From assembly GCA_003646875.1 (NCBI GenBank), contig QMLT01000143.1, positions 1-5,459 on the forward strand: a DNA stretch of 5,459 bases, given 5' to 3'. The DNA comes from Deltaproteobacteria bacterium. Lineage in GTDB: Bacteria > Desulfobacterota > DSM-4660 > Desulfatiglandales > B25-G16. The translations under genes were made by a program, and so were the position numbers. The notes beneath the pieces were generated by a model. It ran no database searches. It was given only the letters and a program-made list of their open reading frames with translations, and was not told the DNA's origin. This document shows, in pieces, positions 1-4,752 of the stretch; position 1 is the first letter of the stretch, and every line of letters starts with the position of its first letter.

Positions 1-119
1 GCAGTTGGAACAAGCACAGGCTCACCAATTCCTTTGGCTCCAAAGGGCCCATGCTGATCATCTTTCTCGATACATTCCACATGAATCGGGAAATCGATAT
101 CAGATGTTGTCAATAACAA
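1..119 (-). pseudogene. C-terminal tail of a xanthine dehydrogenase/aldehyde oxidase-type molybdopterin-binding subunit (fragment)
   Basis: Read on the minus strand, this frame gives LLTTSDIDFPIHVE, then GPFGAKGIGEP and VLVPT. The GPFGAKGxGEP block with a preceding PT/TTSxDxP element is the hallmark near the C-terminus of molybdenum hydroxylase large subunits, which hold the molybdopterin cytosine dinucleotide cofactor. These proteins are normally about 700-800 residues. Here the frame runs off the window at position 1, so the last residues lie outside. Towards its N-terminus it loses family resemblance around 115-120 and meets an in-frame TAA at 171-173, inside the oppositely oriented transporter gene. 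No start codon or N-terminal domains can fit, so I call a 3' remnant. The family call is firm from the motif. That it is a broken gene, and not an assembly junction, is inference. Confidence 0.75.
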
Positions 120-134
120 ACACGGAGTCTGCCA

Positions 135-1052
135 GTGTTGGAAAAACCTATGCTTGAATCGAGGACAGATTTAGCCAAAGCTGGCAGGTCGGTTACACTG
201 GTTGGCGTCCTCGTCAATGCCTTTTTAATTCTGCTCAAGTTCTTGGCCGGGATATTCGGACATAGCCAGGCCCTCGTCGCTGATGCGGTTCACTCCGTCT
301 CAGACCTCTTTACCGACTTTGTTGTTCTGCTCGGTCTGAAGATTGGTCGAAAGGCCCCTGATGAGAGACATCACTTTGGCCACGCTCGTATCGAGACCAT
401 GGCATCTTCCATCGTAGGGCTCGCCTTAATTGCAACGGCGCTGTACTTAGGGATAAAGGCTGCATGGAACATCTACCATCATATTGAATATCACCCCACA
501 TGGCTGGCCCTGGCAGGAGCTGGCGTGTCCATTGCTTTGAAAGAATCTCTTTATCATTATACAGTACGCACCGGACGGCGCATAAAAAGCACGGCGATTA
601 TTGCTAACGCATGGCATCAGCGTTCAGATGCCCTCTCTTCTGTGGCCGTCTTGCTGGGCGTGGCTGGAGCGCGCATCAAGCCTTCATGGCAGATACTTGA
701 CTCCTTAGCCGCCTTGTGTGTTTCATTTTTCATTATTAAGGTTGGCCTTGAGATCCTTTGGGGCGCTCTGCGTGAATTTATCGACACCGCCCCCCAACCC
801 GAAATCCTGAGCAAGATCAGAAAATGCACGCTGAGTGTGGACGGGGTGATCGACATGCATGACCTCAGAGCCAGAACCTCCGGAGGGTTATACCAAATGG
901 AACTTCATATTGTGGTCGATGGACGACTGACCGTCACCGATGGACACCGAATCGCCAAGGCGGTGGAGAGTTGTCTGGCAGAAGAGGTTGTAGATCTCGA
1001 GCGGATCATCGTCCATGTTGACCCAGCGATGGAGGAGAAAGAAGCAGAATGA
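135..1052 (+). CDS. Cation diffusion facilitator (CDF) family divalent metal exporter
   Basis: This is a complete 305-residue CDF transporter, the usual size for the FieF/CzcD-like group, which exchanges cytoplasmic Zn2+, Fe2+, Mn2+ or related ions for protons across the inner membrane. About six membrane segments can be read (roughly residues 17-41, 46-68, 88-108, 122-138, 152-178 and 187-210). The transport site is visible as HSVSD in helix 2 (H53, D57) and HQRSD in helix 5 (H161, D165); this HD-HD pattern is usual in zinc-type members, but the metal is not proven. The cytoplasmic C-terminal domain (about 220-297) keeps His258, His271 and the HVDP element (H294, D296), which correspond to metal-binding positions in FieF-like domains. 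The GTG start at 135 has GGAG at 124-127 with a 7-nt gap; ATG at 150 is the alternative. It is the only plus-strand gene here and stands alone. No clear terminator follows it. Confidence 0.95.
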   Translation: MLEKPMLESRTDLAKAGRSVTLVGVLVNAFLILLKFLAGIFGHSQALVADAVHSVSDLFTDFVVLLGLKIGRKAPDERHHFGHARIETMASSIVGLALIATALYLGIKAAWNIYHHIEYHPTWLALAGAGVSIALKESLYHYTVRTGRRIKSTAIIANAWHQRSDALSSVAVLLGVAGARIKPSWQILDSLAALCVSFFIIKVGLEILWGALREFIDTAPQPEILSKIRKCTLSVDGVIDMHDLRARTSGGLYQMELHIVVDGRLTVTDGHRIAKAVESCLAEEVVDLERIIVHVDPAMEEKEAE

Positions 1053-1247
1053 CAATGGAATGTATAAGAGTCTGTAAATAATTTTAACCGGTGTAATATT
1101 TAACTGTTTCCTCTTGTGTGCAGGTTGGGACCCTATAGAAAACCACCCTAAAAAGTTTAGATTACATTTGTTAGTCCATAGATAAGTGTCAATGCTCAAA
1201 TGTCTTAATTATAGTTAGAAAAGCAATTCTTTGGCTGTTTAAAGTTA

Positions 1248-1571
1248 TTACTTTACCCATCGAGGGTTTCCTGAAACTGGATACCCTCCCTTTGAAAGTC
1301 TTTCTATAATCTTGTCAACGCTGGTTTTCTTATTATCAAACGTTACAGTCACTGTAAAAGATTTGGCATGTAGATTGTACTCCAATACCCCTTCAATACT
1401 TGTTAGGATAGACCTTATCCTATCTTGTGGCTCCCCTCAACCACCACTCGGAAGATTAGGGATCCTTAATGTAACTGTTGAACCAATTGCTTGCGAAACA
1501 GCCTTTTGAGGTACAAACAGCAGAAAAAGACTTGCGATTACAAAAAACAAAACGACATTTCTGTATTTCAT
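1248..1571 (-). CDS. Secreted MerP/HMA-like selenoprotein with in-frame TGA read as selenocysteine
   Basis: The frame begins with ATG at 1571-1569 behind a strong AAGGGAG ribosome site and ends at TAA (1250-1248), 107 residues, with one internal TGA at 1439-1437 (residue 45). Residues 1-28 form a signal peptide: a KYR start, a hydrophobic run, and a likely cut after AVSQA. Residues 32-100 match a heavy-metal-associated (HMA) ferredoxin-like fold: strand TVTLRIP, metal loop LPSGGU, helix 47-59, strands 62-69 and 72-79 (FTVTVTFD), helix 84-96, then GYPV. Against the MerP pattern TVTLxVPGMTCxxC, the alignment needs no gap, so Ser42 sits at the first cysteine and the TGA exactly at the second. 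A SECIS-like hairpin follows the TGA, and selD lies in the same window. Members of this fold bind soft metals such as Hg or Cu with CxxC. A single Sec with Ser might instead mean redox chemistry or a different metal; this is inference. A nonsense-mutated pseudogene is the alternative. If so, it is otherwise undamaged. Confidence 0.82.
1404..1422 (-). promoter_or_regulatory. Bacterial SECIS-like hairpin downstream of the TGA codon
   Basis: On the minus strand TAGGATA (1422-1416) pairs perfectly with TATCCTA (1410-1404), a 7-bp stem enclosing the 5-nt loop AGGTC (1415-1411). The loop begins 21 nt after the TGA. Known bacterial SECIS elements lie inside the coding region just downstream of UGA, with an apical loop carrying a G near its start; the E. 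coli fdhF loop is AGGUCU, and here the corresponding stretch also reads AGGTCT. It would bind SelB with Sec-tRNA. Function is inferred from position, stem and loop sequence. Confidence 0.75.
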
Positions 1572-1577
1572 GGGACT

Positions 1578-1584
1578 CTCCCTT
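1578..1584 (-). promoter_or_regulatory. Ribosome binding site of the HMA-like selenoprotein
   Basis: AAGGGAG on the minus strand is a near-ideal Shine-Dalgarno sequence that ends 6 nt before the ATG at 1571. It fixes the start of a gene whose frame is interrupted by TGA and would be missed by ordinary gene calling. Confidence 0.75.
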
Positions 1585-1608
1585 CTTGATTATTAAGTAT
1601 CTTTATTA

Positions 1609-1638
1609 CGTATAATTTAACATAATTTTGTAAAACAA
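1609..1638 (-). promoter_or_regulatory. Candidate sigma70-type promoter for the selenoprotein gene
   Basis: Within a very AT-rich leader the minus strand shows TTGTTT (1638-1633) and TATACG (1614-1609) with an 18-nt spacer, upstream of the ribosome site and start codon. Both boxes match the consensus only partly, and AT-rich DNA gives such matches easily. This is a weak call. No operator-like palindrome is evident. Confidence 0.25.
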
Positions 1639-1682
1639 GAAAAAAATGTGCCAAAGATCTTAATTATTCATAATACCTTATT

Positions 1683-2042
1683 CTATAAATTGGAGTTAGA
1701 TAAAATGACAAAAAATCTCTTTCTGGTGAAATATATCCGCAATCCTTCATTCCCTGCATGAGGGCTTATGTCTCTTAATTCATTTGCCTCCCACAATCTA
1801 AGTAAGTTGCCAGTTACAATATCACCCTTGCAGACTGTATGCAAACAGGTTTTGAAACTAATGACTGCTCTCTCTATCAAATAGGTCGGTTGAGCTAATA
1901 AATGATTACCTGGCCTTGTGAATTGTGACTTAGAAAATAAAACTGGAAGTATATGAAGCAGAAAAAGAGAAGATGGGGGAGCGAAAAATACAGCAAAAAT
2001 CCTTTGATCATTTTCTGAGCGTATCCACCAGCCTGTCCGGGT
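1683..2042 (-). other. Unidentified open frame in the AT-rich gap upstream of the selenoprotein gene
   Basis: The gap between the HAD gene and the selenoprotein leader holds one minus-strand frame of 120 codons without a stop, from just after a TGA at 2045-2043 (inside the HAD gene) to TAG at 1685-1683. The part 1880-1683 starts with TTG and encodes 65 residues. Legible stretches include ERAVISFKTCLHTVCKGD and NEGLRIYFTRKRFF. There is no ATG start, no clear ribosome site and no domain I recognise. It may be a decayed gene, a non-coding RNA region that happens to lack stops, or chance. I see no tRNA, rRNA or repeat array here. Confidence 0.25.
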
Positions 2043-2445
2043 TCAGCAGAAGATCAAGGGCATCATTTATGTCAGCAATGATAATATCAGCAACCATGAT
2101 TGCATCCCCGGATGTCCCTTCCCTTCCCAATATGCAGACTCCGAGCAGGGATTCTTTCAGCATAAGAACATCGTTGGAACCGTTTCCTATAGAAACAGTT
2201 CCCCTCTGCCCTATCTTCCTGACAAGTTCAAGTTTTTGAGCGCATTCATCTCCTTCTTTTATCTTATGTAGCTTGGCTTTTAAACCTTTTGTTACTCTTT
2301 CTGCATCACCCCTCGTATCAGAGTTGACAATAAAGACGTCCAGTAATCTGTACAACCGATCAAGCCTTTCCGCCACACCCTGTATTATCTTTCCGTCCAG
2401 GGCGATTGTTACGTTTAGATCCAAAACGAGTTGTTTAATTCTCAA
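2008..2445 (-). CDS. Small soluble HAD-superfamily phosphatase (COG4087 'soluble P-type ATPase' type), start damaged or unusual
   Basis: About 145 residues with the order of a minimal HAD fold. Motif I is LVLDLNVT (nucleophile D9, then N11 and T13). Motif II is VNSDT (S42), K71 is the likely motif III lysine, and motif IV is GNGSND (N91, D92). The C-terminal NPDRLVDTLR is typical of a family of stand-alone proteins resembling the phosphorylation domain of P-type ATPases; substrate unknown. Motif I usually reads D-x-N-G-T in this group; here the glycine is valine (GTA codon), which general HAD motifs tolerate. The start is a problem. The TTG at 2445 lacks a properly spaced ribosome site, and family-like residues (LIPGIGK) continue upstream in frame without an ATG. 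ATG-ATG at 2477-2472 directly follows the selD-tail stop but is one frame off, so a 1-nt deletion between 2472 and about 2460 would explain it. It may be a recent pseudogene. Confidence 0.7.
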   Translation of the reverse strand: MRIKQLVLDLNVTIALDGKIIQGVAERLDRLYRLLDVFIVNSDTRGDAERVTKGLKAKLHKIKEGDECAQKLELVRKIGQRGTVSIGNGSNDVLMLKESLLGVCILGREGTSGDAIMVADIIIADINDALDLLLNPDRLVDTLRK

Positions 2446-2477
2446 TTTTCCTATGCCAGGAATGAGTGATCCATCAT

Positions 2478-2540
2478 TTATGTCACTATAATCTTTCCCT
2501 TAGGTTCCGATACTACCTCGCCAACAATGGCAGCTTCTCT
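2478..2540 (-). pseudogene. selD: Duplicated 3' end of selD (last 21 codons)
   Basis: On the minus strand this stretch encodes REAAIVGEVVSEPKGKIIVT and a TAA stop, against KEAAIVGEVVSEPKGKIMVT at the end of selD in this window. By eye 55 of 63 bases match, with a central run of 32 identical bases. Of the eight differences, five are synonymous codon changes and one changes only the stop codon (TAA/TAG). The two others give Arg/Lys and Ile/Met. That pattern says the copy diverged while still part of a working selD. It starts 8 bases after the cysteine desulfurase stop, and its stop is followed at once by ATGATG of the HAD region. Upstream of codon 1 the resemblance to SelD ends, so only this tail is left. 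Confidence 0.85.
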
Positions 2541-2548
2541 GAGACTCT

Positions 2549-3667
2549 CTATAATCTCACTCTTTCGACTATCCACTCCGCCACTTGATCAACCTCGTCC
2601 TCGGTAGTAGGCCGACCAAGAGTGAGGCGAATAGCACCCATTCCTATCTCCCGTGAGACACCCATAGCTGCAAGGACATGAGAAATTGTCACTGAACGGT
2701 CTTCGCAGGCAGCGCCAGTGGAGGCGCAAAGACCTGGAATCTCCTCCAGGATTTTTCCTCCTATAAACCCGGGGAAAGAGAGATTGAGAGTATTTGGAAG
2801 ACGGTTTTCGGGATGTCCATTAAGTACTGCTTCTGGAACACCTGCGATTATTTTATCATGGAGTCGATCCCGTAGCGCAGTAAGACGGACCATATCATCC
2901 TTCATATTCTTTCTGGCCAGTTCACAGGCCACTCCCAAACCTACATTGTAAATGATATTTTCAGTGCCTGCTCTACGGCCCATCTCTTGACCGCCCCCGT
3001 GAATGAAGGGCTCAATCTCTATTCCATTGCGGATATAGAGGGCTCCTACTCCTTTGGGGGCATAGAGTTTGTGGCCGGCCACAGTTAGAAAATCTACACC
3101 CAGATGATTTACATCAGTTTCCACCTTGCCAACAGATTGGGCAGCATCAGTATGGAAAAGGATGCCATGTTCCCTTGAGATATGACCAATCTCCTGAATT
3201 GGCTGGATGGTTCCCGTTTCATTGTTGGCATGCATGACCGAAATGAGTACGGTGTCTTTCCGGATGGCCTTTTTTACATTGTCTGGGTCCAGGGAGCCAA
3301 ATTGATCTACAGGAAGGAAGCTTACATCCCAGCCGTTTTCCATGAGAAAGATTGCGGGATTGAATATGGCAGGATGTTCGATCTCCGTGGTAATGATGTG
3401 ACGACCTTTTTCACTTAACCTTTGGGCCACACCCTTCAGTACTGTGTTGTTTGATTCGCTCCCTCCACTGGTAAAAACAATTTCGCTGGATGCACACCCC
3501 AGGAGTTCGGCCACCTGACCGCGTGCCTTTTCTAACGCTTCCTTTGCCCTCTTTCCCAGGGAATGTGAGCTGCTGGGGTTTCCAAAATGCTCAAGTATAA
3601 AAGGCATCATAGCTTCAGCCACCTCACGGGCTACCGGAGTGGTAGCATTATAATCAAGGTAAATCAT
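2549..3667 (-). CDS. Cysteine desulfurase / selenocysteine lyase-like PLP enzyme
   Basis: Complete 372-residue class V aminotransferase-fold enzyme, normal NifS/IscS size. It removes sulfur from cysteine (or selenium from selenocysteine), leaving alanine and an enzyme persulfide or selenide for transfer in the cytoplasm. Visible landmarks: N-terminal YLDYNATTP, GNPSSSH (29-35), SGGSESNN (67-74), His98 in EHPA, HANNETG (146-152), Asp174 in HTDAAQ, the PLP lysine K200 in GHKLYAPKG, and the catalytic Cys321 in STGAACEDRSVTISHVL. The GHKxYAPKG and STGAAC forms with long residue spacing resemble animal selenocysteine lyases and bacterial relatives more than housekeeping IscS. AAAGGA at 3681-3676 precedes the ATG by 8 nt. 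No IscU, IscA or Suf genes are next to it, whereas selD and a Sec-containing gene are nearby, so a role in selenium supply to SelD is a reasonable inference. Sulfur donation for cofactors remains possible. Apparently intact among broken neighbours. Confidence 0.95.
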   Translation of the reverse strand: MIYLDYNATTPVAREVAEAMMPFILEHFGNPSSSHSLGKRAKEALEKARGQVAELLGCASSEIVFTSGGSESNNTVLKGVAQRLSEKGRHIITTEIEHPAIFNPAIFLMENGWDVSFLPVDQFGSLDPDNVKKAIRKDTVLISVMHANNETGTIQPIQEIGHISREHGILFHTDAAQSVGKVETDVNHLGVDFLTVAGHKLYAPKGVGALYIRNGIEIEPFIHGGGQEMGRRAGTENIIYNVGLGVACELARKNMKDDMVRLTALRDRLHDKIIAGVPEAVLNGHPENRLPNTLNLSFPGFIGGKILEEIPGLCASTGAACEDRSVTISHVLAAMGVSREIGMGAIRLTLGRPTTEDEVDQVAEWIVERVRL

Positions 3668-3680
3668 CGTCTAAGTCCTT

Positions 3681-3836
3681 TTAAAAGTGAATTTTGAACC
3701 TCCGCCCAGGTGTAGACGGGACCAAAATAATGCCAACCCGCAAACCGCCCGCCATTGTAATCAGGGCTAACTGGAAAGTTAGAGCTAGACCCACAAGCAT
3801 GAATTTAAAGTTTATTGCAATGACGTCCAAGTCCAT
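3681..3836 (-). pseudogene. 5' fragment of an amino acid ABC transporter permease (second permease of the pair)
   Basis: ATG at 3836-3834 opens a 51-residue frame beginning MDLDVIAINFKFMLVGLALT and continuing FQLALITMAGGLRVGIIL, the first periplasmic stretch and first membrane helix of HisM/GltK-type polar amino acid permeases. After about residue 39 the resemblance stops, and the frame ends at TAA 3683-3681, touching the ribosome site of the cysteine desulfurase. Full-length members are about 220-250 residues with the EAA loop, all missing here. It starts 3 nt after the stop of the preceding permease fragment, the normal operon spacing, so that junction looks original and the loss lies downstream of it. 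Confidence 0.65.
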
Positions 3837-3839
3837 GGC

Positions 3840-4097
3840 TTATTGTCCCCTGGCCATCATACCTGGAATGCGAATTCTTTTTTCTACAAACGACATAAAG
3901 ACAACGCATAACGCGATGCATATATAGACCAGGCTGGCCGCTGTGGTCGTTTCCAGGCCGTGCCATGTAAATGAATCGATATAATAGGCCGTATGTGTTA
4001 TTTCCATTACGCCTATGATCATCGTCAGCGCCGAGTTCTTAAAGCAAGTCAGAAATTCAGTAGTAAACGGTGGTATAATGATTCGGTTTGTATTCAT
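3840..4097 (-). pseudogene. 3' fragment of an amino acid ABC transporter permease (first permease of the pair)
   Basis: The frame reads RIIIPPFTTEFLTCFKNSAL, then TMIIGVMEITHTAYYIDSF, then a final hydrophobic helix (TTAASLVYICIALCVVF) and the charged end EKRIRIPGMMARGQ. This is the region right after the EAA loop of HisQ/HisM/GlnP-type permeases: 'IxxPp..n.f...K.SsL..vIG..El', followed by the last helix. The nominal ATG at 4097 is not the native start. The family N-terminus and earlier helices, about two thirds of the protein, are absent. The family resemblance begins at about 4085, where the upstream binding-protein fragment ends in another frame. Such permeases carry polar amino acids across the inner membrane, but this one cannot work. 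Confidence 0.8.
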
Positions 4098-4209
4098 TGC
4101 TCATAGGCAATGGAACATCACCGTTCAGACCAAACCATTTCTCGTAGATTTCCTCAAACCTGCCGCTTTTAATCATTTTTATTAGTGCGGCGTTCACGAA
4201 ATAGCGCCA
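4087..4209 (-). pseudogene. 3' fragment of a periplasmic amino acid-binding protein (ABC transporter)
   Basis: Too short for standard gene calling, this frame encodes WRYFVNAALIKMIKSGRFEE then IYEKWFGLNGDVPLPMSNEYK. The pattern 'FVNxAL..m..SGrfeeIYeKWFG....vPlPms' is the C-terminal signature of family 3 solute-binding proteins (GlnH/GltI/HisJ-like). At 4210-4212 the frame meets TAG, exactly where the YbaK-like fragment ends, so roughly the first 80 percent of the gene is gone. At the other end the native stop is lost, and the sequence passes into the permease fragment near 4086. The order binding protein, permease, permease matches the usual operon order, so these three are the decayed remains of one transporter operon. 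Confidence 0.8.
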
Positions 4210-4456
4210 CTATGGCAGACCTTTTTACTGAAAGGGCCTCGGCCAATCTTTTCAGGTTTATGCTTTTATCTCCTGGCATGAGGACAATGACGTTGCCCTT
4301 TCGACCCAGATCAACAACGAGCGTCTTGATTGCTCTTTCCATAGGAAATCCCGTGGATTTCGCTGCAAATGAGGCCCCTTTTACATCATGTATGTACTCT
4401 ACAAGTTTAAAATGAATGCCTTTTTGATTGAGAAATCTTATAGCCCGTCTTGACAT
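4169..4456 (-). pseudogene. YbaK/ProX-like aminoacyl-tRNA deacylase, N-terminal half only
   Basis: The 95-residue frame starts at ATG 4456-4454 with a weak ribosome site. Residues 1-81 follow the YbaK/Cys-tRNA(Pro) deacylase pattern: a first helix (AIRFLNQKGIHFKLVEY), the segment around residues 30-45 with STGFPMERAIKTLVV (the conserved 'R..KTL' core), VIVLMPGDKSINLKRLAEAL and VKRSA. Full-length YbaK-type proteins are about 150-160 residues, and the conserved TGYxxGGxxP part of the active-site domain is missing. The last 13 or so codons (to TAA at 4171-4169) are out-of-frame reading of the adjoining binding-protein fragment, so the break is near 4210-4214. In life the family clears mischarged tRNA such as Cys-tRNA(Pro). 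This truncated form is unlikely to be active. Confidence 0.8.
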
Positions 4457-4469
4457 TTTTTATTGAAAC

Positions 4470-4679
4470 CTAATCATCAGGAGTAAAAGAATACGTCAAT
4501 TTATTTACATCAAAAATATGTCTCTTCTCACAAAATGGACAGGGTAAAAATAGTTCGACTCTTTCGTCCCAGGTTTTGTTCCCTTACTCATTCAGTGTGA
4601 TAACCTGATCTTCGATGACCTTGAATTCATTACTTTCAAAGACCTTATCCTTCTCAGGTCAAACGAAAATAAACTTCCT
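4470..4679 (-). pseudogene. Decayed small zinc-ribbon protein gene with in-frame TGA and TAA
   Basis: One minus-strand frame reads RKFIFV-TGA-PEKDKVFESNEFKVIEDQ VITLNE-TAA-GNKTWDERVELFL PCPFCEKRHIF and on to TAG at 4472-4470. Joined across the stops, it resembles small zinc-ribbon proteins with two CPxC knuckles around a 'd-e-x-G-N-K-T-W-D' middle. The first knuckle is TGA-P-E-K where CPEC would be expected, and the second is an intact CPFC. The TGA (4661-4659) stands where the first cysteine belongs, and the TAA (4586-4584) where an acidic residue such as Glu (GAA) would sit. Lys in place of the second Cys and the lack of a start codon or ribosome site indicate decay. The family resemblance is recalled from pattern and has not been searched. 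Confidence 0.5.
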
Positions 4680-4752
4680 TAAAAGAAGTGATCTCAGATT
4701 TCGCTTTTTACTCCATATTGTTTCCTGTCTTTAGCACCCGCTTATTTCTCTG

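Noticed and set aside
888..1199. Minus-strand frame of 103 codons overlapping the end of the CDF gene
   Set aside because: Half of it is antisense to the well-supported CDF C-terminal domain, and the rest (1053-1199) is AT-rich with no start signal or family resemblance.
1053..1247. Possible terminator or small RNA between the CDF and selenoprotein genes
   Set aside because: Only short, weak inverted repeats such as ACCGGT are present; no GC-rich stem followed by a T-run on either strand.
1312..1509. Plus-strand frame of 65 codons
   Set aside because: It lies antisense to the selenoprotein gene, has no ribosome site and makes a featureless protein; the minus-strand frame has signal peptide, domain and ribosome site.
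1640..1660. TGGCAC-like element suggesting a sigma54 (-24/-12) promoter for the selenoprotein gene
   Set aside because: The -24 part is good, but the -12 position reads TTTC and not TTGC, so the invariant GC is missing.
1705..1884. Plus-strand ATG frame with an internal TGA (1759-1761) that could be a second Sec protein
   Set aside because: No ribosome site, no hairpin at a fitting distance after the TGA, and no recognisable domain or Cys-like context.
2718..2951. Plus-strand frames opposite the cysteine desulfurase and other genes
   Set aside because: These are shadows of the minus-strand genes, with no ribosome sites or family features.
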